Assembly (NCBI RefSeq): GCF_030503435.1
Contig: NZ_JAUKPO010000006.1
Coordinates: 308,873 to 372,872 of the forward strand
Direction of reading: 5' to 3'
Origin: Rhodocytophaga aerolata
GTDB taxonomy: Bacteria > Bacteroidota > Bacteroidia > Cytophagales > 172606-1
Length of the DNA stretch: 64,000 bases
Position 1 is the first letter of the stretch. Each line of letters starts with the position of its first letter. The translations under genes were made by a program, and so were the position numbers. This document shows positions 52,372-62,452 of the stretch, piece by piece. The notes beneath the pieces are model-generated. The model was not told the DNA's origin, ran no database searches, and worked only from the letters and a program-made list of their open reading frames with translations.

Positions 52372-54033
52372 CTAGTTAAATTCTACGAGTATTACTTTTA
52401 CTCCTTGACTGTTGAAGTCTTTGGTGATTTTACCTCCTGCTTTTATCAATAAATTGACTATATATTCAGATTTATTTGTCCGTATTTCATGCCCATCTTC
52501 ATTAATATCTAATGAAATACTGGTTACCGTTTTCATAACAACCCATGTTTTAGTATAAATAAACTTATCTGTTAATCGGTTGTTTTTTACCAATACATTA
52601 CCATAAATATCAACTAGATTTTTATTTTTATCAACATTAAATATAGTAGTAGTAAATTCTATATCCGGATACATTTCTCTGTAACAACTCAAGATAGGCC
52701 CTTCATTGTAAAATAAATTTCCATTGGTTGTTTGATAATTTAAGTTATCTAATATAAAGTCTCCTTTTTGAATATTTTCCTTTAAATACATTAATGCTTC
52801 CCTCGTATCAATTCTATTGTATATATATTTTGGGAATATGGCCAAATAACTAGCATTGAAAACAAGAGGTAATAGAAAAATAGCTATACATAAAGTTGCA
52901 AAGCTAGTTGAGTAAGTTTCAATGTACTTGCAAATTGTTTCTAATCCTTTAATAACTATAAGAATTAATGAAGGCAAAAGAAACAAGATTAGCCTTTCAT
53001 AAAAAGGATAAATAGTAAGTCCCGAAGCAACGATGGTTAAAACTAAGGGAAGTACAAGCGCTATGAAATATTTCTTTTCATATTTAAACCAATATATTAA
53101 GCCTGCTGCAAAAAAGAACAGTCCTATAATGGAAATCCTTAGGTAGTTTGGAATAACAATATATTGAAAGTTTATAGCTAAAGGATAATCAAATATATTT
53201 TTCAGTTGCTCAGCAAACCACCTAAGATCAGCTATGGTATTCGGAGGAAAGGGCATAAAGGCACCTTGATTTTGCCAGAATCCTTTTAGCCATGATGATT
53301 GTACTCCATTTGAAGCAAATAGGATAAAAACAATAAAGAAACTAATTAACCATATAGCAAAAGTTAAAAAGAGGGGCATTAATTGTGTAAGTTCTTTTTT
53401 TACTTGTATTTTCTCCCAAATAGTTGCAAGGCCAACACCTGCAAGAATAAATACGGCTGAATAAGAGAACCATATTAAACTACTACCTGCTAGACCCCAT
53501 TTTATCATAGAAGCCAAATCTGTTTTATCTTTATAATAAAAGTACAGATAGTATATTAAAACAGATGAAAAAAGCTCTGTACTATACTGTTTTACATCAA
53601 CAGCATGATAAATTGCAGGGTTAGAAAGGGCAAAGCAAAAAAGGGCAATTAAACTGCCTTTAGGCGTTAAAAAGTAGGTGCTCACTTTATAAAATAGATA
53701 TAAAGCCAGTGTCCCACAAATCAATGGAAATAACCTAAGAGCATATTCATTTTTTCCAAAAGCTGAAAGAAATAATTTTTCGATAAACAAGAAACCTATA
53801 GGTGCCTGTTGCCCATATTCTAATGGCTGTTGAGTTAAACCTATAAAGCTTCTATGAAAGAAATTGTAAGTGAGAAAGGCTTCTTCCAGCCATAAAGATC
53901 TATTATCTAAATAATGATAAACGCGGAGAAAGAAGCCTATTCCAATAATACAGTAAGCTATATATGCATAAAATCTATATTTACCTTTTGCATACTTTCT
54001 TTCAATAATGCTTCCCAATGTATTAAGTAACAT
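52372..54033 (-). CDS. GT-C type membrane glycosyltransferase, paralogue of the next gene
   Basis: A 553-residue polytopic protein with about 11 membrane helices and a C-terminal soluble region. The acidic loop motif is WLEEAFLTYNFFHRSF, with Glu-Glu where the neighbour has Asp-Glu. Shared stretches with the 50689 gene include APIGFLFIEKLFLSAFGKNEYALRLFPLI and the FALSNPAIYHAVDVKQYS region, so the two arose by tandem duplication. It probably transfers a sugar from a polyprenyl carrier in the periplasm. It lies 93 bases upstream of its paralogue and 50 bases after the third GT-C gene. Confidence 0.75.
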   Translation of the reverse strand: MLLNTLGSIIERKYAKGKYRFYAYIAYCIIGIGFFLRVYHYLDNRSLWLEEAFLTYNFFHRSFIGLTQQPLEYGQQAPIGFLFIEKLFLSAFGKNEYALRLFPLICGTLALYLFYKVSTYFLTPKGSLIALFCFALSNPAIYHAVDVKQYSTELFSSVLIYYLYFYYKDKTDLASMIKWGLAGSSLIWFSYSAVFILAGVGLATIWEKIQVKKELTQLMPLFLTFAIWLISFFIVFILFASNGVQSSWLKGFWQNQGAFMPFPPNTIADLRWFAEQLKNIFDYPLAINFQYIVIPNYLRISIIGLFFFAAGLIYWFKYEKKYFIALVLPLVLTIVASGLTIYPFYERLILFLLPSLILIVIKGLETICKYIETYSTSFATLCIAIFLLPLVFNASYLAIFPKYIYNRIDTREALMYLKENIQKGDFILDNLNYQTTNGNLFYNEGPILSCYREMYPDIEFTTTIFNVDKNKNLVDIYGNVLVKNNRLTDKFIYTKTWVVMKTVTSISLDINEDGHEIRTNKSEYIVNLLIKAGGKITKDFNSQGVKVILVEFN

Positions 54034-54083
54034 GTTTATTTACACAAGCCATTCAATAGTAGCTATAATGCACTATATGCTGA

Positions 54084-55772
54084 TTAATTAGTAAGTGATA
54101 ACGATTTAGCCTTATATATAGACATAATCTTAATGTTATCTACTATGATTGAATGAATTTCTTCAAACTTATTCTCATCAGGATACCACTTGTAGCCCCC
54201 AGTAAATCTGTGTTCGGTTAAAAAATAATCTGACGTGTCTTTACTGTTTGAGAAATTTAATCTTTTCTGCATCTCTTCAGGCAATATTCTAATGTTAGTT
54301 CTACCAGATGCTAGCATATTAGCTGTTACCGTTATAGTCTCCCGTTTGTCATTCTCAATAATGTATTCCAATCCTTGCCTATAAGATAGCCCCCAATAAT
54401 CACGTTCAAAATTTTCGCCAGGATTATTACCAGCTAAGAAGTTGAAATATACATTTTGATGAGGATGATATTTTACCATAAAATAAGTAGTATGAATGAG
54501 ACTAAAAGCAACAATTGCTCCTAATACATAAGTATATAAAGTATCAATCCGCAGAATTTTATGCCTTGCCGCACTTTCTTTAACATATACTACACCTCTT
54601 ATAGCTATATATATAAATGAACCATAAAGGAAAAACATTTGGCGCCAAGCATCATATAAAACTGAATCCATAACAATAACAGCTAGTAGAGGGCCAAAAA
54701 ACAATGATGTTATAACTAAGTCCTGACGCTGGGGTTCGTTTTTATATAAATAAAGCTTTACCTGCCACAAATGTATAAATATGGGAATAAGGCCAGTTAT
54801 AAAGAATATCAAATAAACAACAGGAGTAGTAATAGCAATCCACACTGGTATATAATGCCATGGTACATTGGCTGCCCAAATAAATTCTCCAGCATATAAT
54901 ACATGGTTATGCCATCTGAATTTACTCATATTATGAAATGCTTGTAAAAAATTTTGCAGTGGATTTTCCCACAGGTATGGCCAAAAGATTATAGTGAAAG
55001 TAATTAAAGTAATTAGTAATAATAAAGCGCTCGATAGGCTTTGATTTATTTTTTTTACATCTGGGTATAGCTTGATTATGTCAATTAATATAAATGTGAA
55101 AGCTATAGCAGGTATAACAATACCTGTTATGCGAATATTGATAGTTACAGCCATTGAAATTCCTAGCCAGAAAGCATTCCAAAAGCTTTTATTAGATAAA
55201 TATCTCAGTAAATAATAAGACGTTATAATGAATGCAGAGAGCAGGACTATATCTTTGTCATTATAAAAAGAATCTGCAAATATACGAGGGCTCAATATAA
55301 ACAGCAGACATCCTAGCATACCTAAATGCCAGCTGTTAAATCGGAACTGTATTAAAAGAAATAAATGAACGACACCTAGATAAAAAAACAAGAATGTACA
55401 AAAATGGCGTAAATAATATAACTCTGGTGAGTAATTATTCTTTATTCCAAATACGTTTTCTAGAATTACTAAGGGTACCTCAAATACTACTCCATAGTCT
55501 TTGTCTTTCCATTCATGGAGATTAGGAATGCCTTGTAGAGAAGCATTATTAATTATTAATTCGGGATTAACTTTAGTAATTAAATACTTAAGCGTAACAA
55601 TTCCATTATAGCGGCTTATCGATTCGTCCCATGATATGCCATAATCATTATATATAATACACCCCGTTATAAAATATAATCCAAAAAACGTAAATATGAT
55701 TGCCTTTCGGTATTTATTTTGCCACGTTATAAAAGTTGAGGGAAACAGGCTAGTTTTATTCAAATCTTGCAT
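54084..55772 (-). CDS. GT-C type (GT39-like) membrane glycosyltransferase
   Basis: A 562-residue protein with about 11 membrane helices. The early loop contains YNDYGISWDESISRYNG, with the Asp-Glu pair of the GT-C superfamily. It is unlike the two downstream paralogues in sequence; the internal PNLHEWKDKDYGVVFEVPL and QNVYFNFLAGNNPGENFERDYWGLSYRQ stretches recall bacterial mannosyltransferase-like proteins. The last ~120 residues are soluble. It starts 8 bases after the stop of the GT2 gene (55781), indicating tight co-transcription and use of that enzyme's lipid-linked sugar. Confidence 0.75.
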   Translation of the reverse strand: MQDLNKTSLFPSTFITWQNKYRKAIIFTFFGLYFITGCIIYNDYGISWDESISRYNGIVTLKYLITKVNPELIINNASLQGIPNLHEWKDKDYGVVFEVPLVILENVFGIKNNYSPELYYLRHFCTFLFFYLGVVHLFLLIQFRFNSWHLGMLGCLLFILSPRIFADSFYNDKDIVLLSAFIITSYYLLRYLSNKSFWNAFWLGISMAVTINIRITGIVIPAIAFTFILIDIIKLYPDVKKINQSLSSALLLLITLITFTIIFWPYLWENPLQNFLQAFHNMSKFRWHNHVLYAGEFIWAANVPWHYIPVWIAITTPVVYLIFFITGLIPIFIHLWQVKLYLYKNEPQRQDLVITSLFFGPLLAVIVMDSVLYDAWRQMFFLYGSFIYIAIRGVVYVKESAARHKILRIDTLYTYVLGAIVAFSLIHTTYFMVKYHPHQNVYFNFLAGNNPGENFERDYWGLSYRQGLEYIIENDKRETITVTANMLASGRTNIRILPEEMQKRLNFSNSKDTSDYFLTEHRFTGGYKWYPDENKFEEIHSIIVDNIKIMSIYKAKSLSLTN

Positions 55773-55780
55773 TAGAGTCT

Positions 55781-56695
55781 TTAATTAACAAATTCCCGGA
55801 CAATAAAAAGTGGTCTGTTTTGCACTTCTTTATATATTCTGTGTACATATTCGCCTATAATTCCTAAAAATACTAATTGGACTGAGCCCAAAAAATAAAT
55901 GCTGAGTACAGTAGATGACCATCCATACAGGGCACTACCAAAAAATTTATCTAGAAGTACATAAACACCTGCAGAAAAGAAGATAATAATACCTATTACA
56001 CCCGTAAATAAACAGAATTTAATAGGTAAATCAGAAAAAGAGAAAATAGCATCAAATGCTAATTTAACCAATTTATTGAAACTCATTTTTGCCTCACCAC
56101 TATCTCTCTCCAGCCGATCATATTCTACAAATCCCTGGTTATAACCAACAAAAAATCTCAATCCTGGCAAATATCTGTTTTTCTCTCCAATAGAGAGTAA
56201 AGCTTGTAAAGCCCTATTATTCATCATGGAAAAATTACCCACATTATCGGCTTTATCTATGTTAGAAAAATTCTTAAACAACCAATGAAAAATCTTAATG
56301 AGTGTTTTTTTTGCGATTCCTTCTTTGCGAGTTATTCTTTTTCCATAAACAATATCGTAATCTTCATTCAAAAGCTTTTCATACATTGATTTTATTACCT
56401 CCGGGGGATCTTGTAAGTCACCATCCATCATAGCTACATACTCGCCTTTTGCGTAAGTTAAACCTGCAGTATAAGCGGCTTGATGCCCAAAATTTCTGGA
56501 AAGAACTAGCACCTTAAATCTTTTATCCTTTTTATAGCAAGACAAAAGTTTAGACAATGTGTTATCTGAACTACCATCATCAACACATATAATTTCGAAG
56601 TCTTCTGTTATTGTTGAGAGTGAAGCTATTGTACGTTCAAATAGTAAATCTACCAAAGATTCTTCATTATAAACGGGGATTACTAAGGATATCAT
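55781..56695 (-). CDS. GT2 polyprenyl-phosphate glycosyltransferase (GtrB/ArnC-like)
   Basis: A 304-residue enzyme that transfers a sugar from a nucleotide donor to undecaprenyl phosphate on the cytoplasmic face. The N-terminal GT-A domain has SLVIPVYNEESLV, ICVDDGSSDNT, SRNFGHQAAYTAGL and the metal-binding MMDGDLQDPPEVI. Two C-terminal membrane helices (about residues 232-255 and 265-290) are typical of GtrB, ArnC and DPMS-type enzymes. It lies between the soluble GT2 gene and the GT-C genes and probably supplies their lipid-linked donor. Confidence 0.88.
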   Translation of the reverse strand: MISLVIPVYNEESLVDLLFERTIASLSTITEDFEIICVDDGSSDNTLSKLLSCYKKDKRFKVLVLSRNFGHQAAYTAGLTYAKGEYVAMMDGDLQDPPEVIKSMYEKLLNEDYDIVYGKRITRKEGIAKKTLIKIFHWLFKNFSNIDKADNVGNFSMMNNRALQALLSIGEKNRYLPGLRFFVGYNQGFVEYDRLERDSGEAKMSFNKLVKLAFDAIFSFSDLPIKFCLFTGVIGIIIFFSAGVYVLLDKFFGSALYGWSSTVLSIYFLGSVQLVFLGIIGEYVHRIYKEVQNRPLFIVREFVN

Positions 56696-56724
56696 TTTAA
56701 GCCTATCTATTTGAATATAAGTAT

Positions 56725-57459
56725 CTATCTTCCCAACAAACCATATTTGCTAATACACCAGATTGCCCGGAACCCATCTTTCCAATTTATTTTTTTTCCT
56801 TCTGCATAGGTTCGGCCATAATAAGAGATGCCTACTTCATAAATCCGGATGCCCGGTATCCGCGCTACTTTAGCTGTTACTTCCGGCTCAAAACCAAAAC
56901 GATTTTCCTCTAACTTTATCTGCTGAATCATATCTGTGCGGAAAAGCTTATAGCACGTCTCCATATCTGTCAGATTTAGATTGGTAAACATATTCGAAAG
57001 AAATGTCAGAAATTTGTTTCCAATTGTATGCCAAAAGAAGAGAATCCGGTGGGGGTTGCCGCCCATAAACCTGGACCCATATACTACATCGGCAAAACCT
57101 TCTAGTACTGGTTGAAGAAGCAGGTTATACTCTCTGGGATCGTATTCCAGATCGGCATCTTGAATGATCAAATACTGTCCGGATGCTTTGCTTATTCCTG
57201 TATGTAAAGCAGCGCCTTTGCCTTTGTTCACCTCATGCTTGTAATAAGATAGGGCTAACTCAGGATTGTTCTGCTGATACCTTAGGATAGCCTCTTCGGT
57301 GTTATCCTTAGAACAATCATTTACAATGATGACTTCTTTCTGTATGTTGTTTACCAGGCAAACCTGCTTTATTTTATCCAAAATTAAGTGTACAGTTCTA
57401 CCTTCATTATAGGCAGGAATGATGATTGAAAGTTTTAAGAGGGGAGTATGAACCACCAA
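56725..57459 (-). CDS. GT2 dolichol-phosphate-mannose-synthase-like enzyme
   Basis: A 244-residue GT-A glycosyltransferase without membrane helices. Motifs are [46 protein letters not shown] and [17 protein letters not shown] (metal-binding Asp-Ala-Asp), then [12 protein letters not shown] and [11 protein letters not shown]. It makes a polyprenyl-phosphate sugar, likely mannose or glucose. It is the first gene of the cluster. TTG at 57459 and GTG at 57456 or 57453 are all possible starts. Confidence 0.85.
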   Translation of the reverse strand: MVVHTPLLKLSIIIPAYNEGRTVHLILDKIKQVCLVNNIQKEVIIVNDCSKDNTEEAILRYQQNNPELALSYYKHEVNKGKGAALHTGISKASGQYLIIQDADLEYDPREYNLLLQPVLEGFADVVYGSRFMGGNPHRILFFWHTIGNKFLTFLSNMFTNLNLTDMETCYKLFRTDMIQQIKLEENRFGFEPEVTAKVARIPGIRIYEVGISYYGRTYAEGKKINWKDGFRAIWCISKYGLLGR

Positions 57460-57678
57460 TGAGAATATTTAGTAAAATAAATTGAAAGCAAAAATTGCAT
57501 TTTATGGCCAAATAAAAAAATATAACAGAGGATTCAGCAACCTAAAGTTTATATTTTACCAAGTGCTGGCCAAATTTAACCAACAAAGAGTACATATAAA
57601 TTATTTCGATCATTACATATAAAATATCTCCTATGTTAGCGTTTATATTTAAGTACGCTAACCAGCTAATAGCAATAC

Positions 57679-58059
57679 ATGAAATACTTTCTGATAATAT
57701 TATTCTCTTGTTTTTTATTGACTGCCGGAATGGCTCAATCCAACGTAAGAAAAAAAGATAGTAAAAATACTCCTTCTAGTCGCTCGGCGTCTTCAGTAGA
57801 CATAGGGTCGGAAAATTCGATTTTTATGGATACTAAGAAAAGTGCTGTAAAAAGAAAGTCTGATGTAAAAACAATGGATGACCTGAAGCAGGAAGCAAAA
57901 GAGCGGATGATGGCAAATGCTAAAAAGCATGAAAAGATGGCCAAAGAAATGGAGAAACCTCAATACTCTGATCCTTCTTATTTCGGGCATAAAAATCCAC
58001 CAAAAAAGCGAAAACCAGGCAAGAAGAAGTTTTGTAAAGAATGCAGAATACGTCACTAA
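57679..58059 (+). CDS. Secreted small basic protein (126 aa)
   Basis: An exported protein with a signal peptide (YFLIILFSCFLLTAGMAQ). The mature part is low in complexity and rich in Lys, Ser and Asp (DLKQEAKERMMANAKKHEKMAKE), ending with a very basic KKRKPGKKKFCKECRIRH that contains a CxxC pair. No domain is recognised. The lysine-rich helix may be a coiled coil. It is divergent from the glycosyltransferase cluster and convergent with a 66-aa gene. Confidence 0.6.
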   Translation: MKYFLIILFSCFLLTAGMAQSNVRKKDSKNTPSSRSASSVDIGSENSIFMDTKKSAVKRKSDVKTMDDLKQEAKERMMANAKKHEKMAKEMEKPQYSDPSYFGHKNPPKKRKPGKKKFCKECRIRH

Positions 58060-58087
58060 TAAAGTGAAGTGAAAAAAGCTCTTTCAA

Positions 58088-58288
58088 CTAGTCTGCCGCC
58101 TGAAAAGCCTGATAATCTTTTTGATCCTTGAATTCATAAATACTAAGCACCACAATCTGCTGGGTCTCCATCTGATGGGAGATTTGCTCCCGAATAAATT
58201 GTTGTGATGGAAATTGATTGCCTGTCAGACAAATGTTTCCATAGCCGATTGGGTGTGCATAGCTCACAAAGAAATACCTCATAGCCAT
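58088..58288 (-). CDS. Small hypothetical protein (66 aa)
   Basis: A short cytoplasmic protein starting MAMRYFFVSYAHPIGYGNICLTGNQFPSQQFI and containing VVLSIYEFKDQKDYQAFQAAD. It resembles small Bacteroidota proteins of unknown function in which an aromatic N-terminal strand is followed by a helix. No family is recognised. Its stop lies 28 bases from that of the 126-aa gene. Confidence 0.5.
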   Translation of the reverse strand: MAMRYFFVSYAHPIGYGNICLTGNQFPSQQFIREQISHQMETQQIVVLSIYEFKDQKDYQAFQAAD

Positions 58289-58346
58289 AATACTTAATTT
58301 ATTTTTTAGTCTACACTCAATTCACTTTATAGATAGGTTACTTATA

Positions 58347-58379
58347 AAAAAACCACTCTTTTGAGAAGAGTGGTTTTTT
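58347..58379 (-). terminator. Terminator of rpsA
   Basis: A perfect 14-bp stem (six A, CCACTCTT and complement) with the loop TTGAG; T6 follows on the minus strand, 22 bases beyond the rpsA stop. Confidence 0.88.
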
Positions 58380-58401
58380 GTAGCTACGAAAGAAATATTA
58401 T

Positions 58402-60183
58402 TTATTTCTTCTTATTCTCATCCATTTGCTCCTTCAAAGCAGATAGGGCAGCCAAGTCACCTAATGTTTCTCTTTCAGGTTCTTTACTTGCCTTTTCCGA
58501 AGACTTAGCTCCACCTTTGTTGGTAGATGCTTTTTTCTTTTCTTCTGCTTCAGGATCATTGTATACTTTTGTGTGAGATAATACAATGCGCTTTTCATCT
58601 TTAGAGAATTCCGTTACTTTGAAGTCTAGGGTTTCACCTACTTCCGCTACGGAACCATCTTCTTTAGCTAGATTCTTCAACGCGCAGAAGCCTTCAATTC
58701 CATAGGGTAACTCAAGGATAGCTCCTTTGTCGTTTTTATTAAGAACTGTGCAACGATGTACTGAACCAACGGTGAAAATAGATTCGAAGGTATCCCAAGG
58801 ATTTTCTTCCAGTTGCTTATGTCCTAGTGCTAACCTTCTGTTCTCTACATCCAATTCCAATACAACTACATCTAGTTCTTCGCTAACTTTAATGAATTCT
58901 GATGGGTGCTTGATTTTTCTAGTCCATGATAGGTCAGAAACGTGTACCAAACCATCTATACCTTCTTCTAGTTCAAGGAATAAACCAAAGTTAGTTAGAT
59001 TCCGCACAATACCTCTGTGCTTGGTACCAATAGCATATTTGGTTAATACATCTTGCTTAGTCCAAGGATCTTCTGTCAGCTGCTTGATACCTAAAGACAT
59101 TTTTCTTTCATCCCGGTCTAAGGTAAGAACTACTGCTTCCAGTTCGTCGCTTACTTTTAGGAAATCTTGTGGATTTCTCAAGTGCTGAGACCATGACATT
59201 TCAGATACGTGAATTAAACCTTCTACTCCAGGCAGAATTTCTAAGAATGCACCATAGTCGGCTACATTAACAATCTTGCCTTTTACTTTAGAGCCAATCT
59301 GAATTTCTTGTGATAATGAATCCCATGGGTGAGGAGTTAACTGCTTCATACCCAAAGAAATTCTTTTCTTATCGTCATCAAAATCTAAAACAACCACATT
59401 CACTTTCTGATCCAGCTTCAATACTTCTTCAGGGTGGTTGATTCTACCCCAAGAGATATCTGTAATGTGCAATAAGCCATCTACACCACCTAAATCGATA
59501 AATACACCGAAGTTGGTCATGTTCTTGATTACACCTTCCAGTACTTGTCCTTTCTCCAGGTTGTTCAGAATTTCTGACTTCTGTTGCTCCAGATCTTTTT
59601 CGATGAGTACTTTGTGAGAAACTACTACGTTATCATTTGTGTAGTTGATTTTCACAACTTTAACCTCCATCTTCTTACCTACAAATACATCAAAGTCGCG
59701 GATAGGCTTCACATCAATCTGAGATCCCGGCAAGAATGCTTCTACACCAAAGATATCTACAATTAATCCACCTTTGGTTCTGCGCTTCACCATTCCTTCA
59801 ATCACCAGGTCTTGATCCAGGGCTTTCTGAATATTATCCCAGGCAGTTAATATTTTAGCTTTCTTTCTGGAAAGAATCAATTGTCCACCGGCATCTTCCT
59901 GGTTTTCGATAAATACCTGTACCTGATCTCCTACTTTCAAATTTGGCAAATCCCGGAATTCTGATAATGGGACTAAGCCATCAGACTTAAAACCAATGTT
60001 CAGAATTACATCTCTTTCGGAAATGCCTACTACTGTTCCGTTTACTACTTCTTTTTCAGTGATCTCTGTTAATGTATTGTCATACATTTTTTCCATTTCA
60101 GCTCTCTCAGCTTTGGAATAACCACTACCGAAACCTTTGGCATTTACTTTGTCCCAGTCAAAATCTTGTTGAGTATTACTCAT
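58402..60183 (-). CDS. rpsA: 30S ribosomal protein S1
   Basis: A 593-residue S1 protein that binds mRNA on the 30S subunit and helps unstructured mRNAs with weak Shine-Dalgarno sequences, as found in this phylum. Six S1 domains follow in series, starting GTVVGISERDVILNIGFKSDGLVPLSEF, then IDLGGVDGLLHITDISWG, then LPGVEGLIHVSEMSW and LEEGIDGLVHVSDLSW repeats. The C-terminal ~40 residues are charged and Lys-rich. ATG 60183 (MSNTQQDFDW) is preferred over 60213. A leader of about 95 nt contains a hairpin. Confidence 0.95.
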   Translation of the reverse strand: MSNTQQDFDWDKVNAKGFGSGYSKAERAEMEKMYDNTLTEITEKEVVNGTVVGISERDVILNIGFKSDGLVPLSEFRDLPNLKVGDQVQVFIENQEDAGGQLILSRKKAKILTAWDNIQKALDQDLVIEGMVKRRTKGGLIVDIFGVEAFLPGSQIDVKPIRDFDVFVGKKMEVKVVKINYTNDNVVVSHKVLIEKDLEQQKSEILNNLEKGQVLEGVIKNMTNFGVFIDLGGVDGLLHITDISWGRINHPEEVLKLDQKVNVVVLDFDDDKKRISLGMKQLTPHPWDSLSQEIQIGSKVKGKIVNVADYGAFLEILPGVEGLIHVSEMSWSQHLRNPQDFLKVSDELEAVVLTLDRDERKMSLGIKQLTEDPWTKQDVLTKYAIGTKHRGIVRNLTNFGLFLELEEGIDGLVHVSDLSWTRKIKHPSEFIKVSEELDVVVLELDVENRRLALGHKQLEENPWDTFESIFTVGSVHRCTVLNKNDKGAILELPYGIEGFCALKNLAKEDGSVAEVGETLDFKVTEFSKDEKRIVLSHTKVYNDPEAEEKKKASTNKGGAKSSEKASKEPERETLGDLAALSALKEQMDENKKK

Positions 60184-60263
60184 AATAGTTGTGCTTGTGG
60201 CTCTTTTGTACATCAGCAGTAGAGCTATTCTGCTGAAATTTGGTTAGGAAATAAATGAAATCA

Positions 60264-60280
60264 CGTTCTATTTTAGAACG
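60264..60280 (-). promoter_or_regulatory. Hairpin in the rpsA leader
   Basis: CGTTCTA pairs perfectly with TAGAACG over a TTT (minus strand AAA) loop, starting about 6 bases after the -7 element, so it would form at the very 5' end of the rpsA transcript. Confidence 0.45.
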
Positions 60281-60285
60281 GACGG

Positions 60286-60293
60286 CAAAGATA
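60286..60293 (-). promoter_or_regulatory. -7 element of the rpsA promoter
   Basis: TATCTTTG on the minus strand, 103 bases upstream of the ATG. No ideal -33 TTTG was found. Confidence 0.5.
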
Positions 60294-60404
60294 AACAAAA
60301 GAATTGCTACTTGCTACGTAGAAAAATAAAAATTTTGCTTAAAAAGTTCAGCAACAAGTTAATAGAAGACTGATTAAAAGTTGTTGATCAGCTATAGAAC
60401 AAAA

Positions 60405-60430
60405 TAGCTCAGCATTGATTTGCTGAGCTA
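60405..60430 (-). terminator. Terminator of the ABC ATPase gene
   Basis: TAGCTCAGCA pairs perfectly with TGCTGAGCTA (10 bp) over 6 bases, followed on the minus strand by TTTTGTTC. Confidence 0.8.
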
Positions 60431-60456
60431 CATAAAATAGTAAGAGACATAACTGC

Positions 60457-62301
60457 TTAAGAAGCAACCGGAATTCTAAACTTTCTGCGCTTCATTTGAA
60501 TTTTTCTGATCTCATCTAAATCTCCTTTCGGAATAGCATTTACTAAGGCTTGGGTATAAGCGGTTTTAGGATTTGTATAAATATCCTCTGCATAGCCTAT
60601 TTCCTCAATTTTGCCTTTGTTCATAACAATAATCCGGTCTGCCATAAATTTTACTACAGAAAGGTCATGAGAAATGAAAATATAGGTAAAATTAAATTTC
60701 TCTTTTAGATCATTAAGCAGATTGAGTACCTGTGCTTGCACCGATACATCCAGGGCTGATACTGATTCGTCACAGATGATAAATTTAGGGTTTAAAGCTA
60801 ACGTACGGGCTATACAAATCCGCTGCCTCTGACCACCGGAAAACTCATGTGGGTAGCGGCTAAAATGATCGGCACGTAAGCTTACTGTTTCTAATAGTTC
60901 GATTACCCGCTCTTTACGGGCTTTGTCATTAGACAAGACCTTATGTATCCGCATAGGTTCCATAATGGCCTCACCAATAGTAATTCTGGGATTTAGCGAA
61001 GAGTATGGGTCCTGGAAAATGATTTGGAGTTCTTTTCTTAATTGCCGGATGCTTTCGCCGGTATAGTCAGAAATTTTTCGGTTTTCAAAGTACACATCGC
61101 CACTGGTAGGTTCTATTAACCGTAAAATACTCCGGCCTAAAGTGGTTTTTCCACAGCCAGATTCTCCCACCAAGCCTACTGTCTCGCCCAGAAATACATC
61201 AAAGCTCACATCATCTACTGCATGGACATAGTCTTTTACTTTGCCAAAAAAGTTTTTGCTTATAGGAAAGCTTACTTTTAAATTTTTTACCTGTAATACC
61301 GGAGGCTGCAATAGAAGTTTTTCCTGCCGTTCCTTTATTTCATCTTCATCAATAAAGTTAAGAAGTATAGCCTCACCGACAGAAGAATACGTTGGCGATT
61401 GAGCCTTCTCCGTCATATTCCCTAGGGCATCTGTATGCATAAAGTCAGACACTACCGGCAAAACCCGCATTTTCATATCTAACCTGGGCCGGCAAGCCAA
61501 CAAACCTTTTGTATATGGATGCTTAGGATCTGAAAATATATCCCATACTGTGCCTTGCTCCACAATTTTACCCCGGTACATAACAATTACCCGGTCAGCA
61601 ATTTCGGCAATTACACCTAGATCATGTGTAATAAAGACTATAGAAGTACCATGCTGATCACGAAGGTCCCGCAGTAGTTCCAGTATAGTTGCCTGTACTG
61701 TTACATCCAGTGCAGTGGTAGGCTCATCGGCAATGAGTACAGAGGGATTACATGACAAAGCCATGGCAATCATGACGCGTTGCTTTTGCCCACCGGAAAT
61801 CTGGTGTGGGTAACTGTTGAAAATAGCTTCCGGCCGCGGCAATCTCACCTGGTTGAATAAGTCTATGGTAATTTGCTTGGCTTGTTGTTTGTTTACTTTC
61901 TGGTGTAACAAAATAGTTTCCATTACCTGGTCGCCGCAGGTAAATACCGGATTCAGGGAACTCATAGGTTCCTGGAAAACCATAGAAATTTCATTTCCAC
62001 GGATTTTCCGCATTTCTTTGTCTGAAAGTTTGGTTAAATCGATTGCACCATGTGTAGGGGAATGAAAAATAATTTCTCCACCCACTATTTTTCCGGGAGG
62101 GTTTTTTATCAGGCGCATCAAAGATAAGGAGGTAACTGACTTGCCAGAACCTGATTCACCTACAATTCCTACCGTTTCTCCTTTGCGCAAGTTAAAGCTA
62201 ACATCATCCACGGCCTTTACCTGGCCACTCTCCGTATGGAAATATGTTTTTAGATTATTAACTTCCAGAATATACCCTTTATCAGATGATTTCACTGACA
62301 T
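60457..62301 (-). CDS. Oligopeptide/dipeptide ABC transporter, fused ATP-binding protein
   Basis: A 614-residue protein with two complete ABC ATPase domains, equivalent to fused DppD and DppF (or OppD/OppF). First half: [41 protein letters not shown]. Second half: [44 protein letters not shown] 100-residue linker carries the oligopeptide-transporter C-terminal region with a [12 protein letters not shown] motif. It powers peptide import with membrane and binding proteins not present here. Such fused ATPases are common in Bacteroidota. The gene is monocistronic. Confidence 0.93.
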   Translation of the reverse strand: MSVKSSDKGYILEVNNLKTYFHTESGQVKAVDDVSFNLRKGETVGIVGESGSGKSVTSLSLMRLIKNPPGKIVGGEIIFHSPTHGAIDLTKLSDKEMRKIRGNEISMVFQEPMSSLNPVFTCGDQVMETILLHQKVNKQQAKQITIDLFNQVRLPRPEAIFNSYPHQISGGQKQRVMIAMALSCNPSVLIADEPTTALDVTVQATILELLRDLRDQHGTSIVFITHDLGVIAEIADRVIVMYRGKIVEQGTVWDIFSDPKHPYTKGLLACRPRLDMKMRVLPVVSDFMHTDALGNMTEKAQSPTYSSVGEAILLNFIDEDEIKERQEKLLLQPPVLQVKNLKVSFPISKNFFGKVKDYVHAVDDVSFDVFLGETVGLVGESGCGKTTLGRSILRLIEPTSGDVYFENRKISDYTGESIRQLRKELQIIFQDPYSSLNPRITIGEAIMEPMRIHKVLSNDKARKERVIELLETVSLRADHFSRYPHEFSGGQRQRICIARTLALNPKFIICDESVSALDVSVQAQVLNLLNDLKEKFNFTYIFISHDLSVVKFMADRIIVMNKGKIEEIGYAEDIYTNPKTAYTQALVNAIPKGDLDEIRKIQMKRRKFRIPVAS

Positions 62302-62363
62302 TTTGCTTCTTATAGTAATGTTGCAGAAAGTAAATTATATATAAATAGGTGAAAAACAAAATC

Positions 62364-62388
62364 ACCCGGATAGGCTATCTATCCGGGT
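62364..62388 (-). terminator. Terminator of the 134-aa gene
   Basis: ACCCGGATAG pairs with CTATCCGGGT (10 bp) over 5 bases, followed on the minus strand by GATTTTGTTTTT. Confidence 0.75.
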
Positions 62389-62452
62389 ATGTATGGTTTC
62401 AGCAATAAAGAAAAAGCAGGAAATAAACAATATCTCAAGCAGGCAAAAAGTA

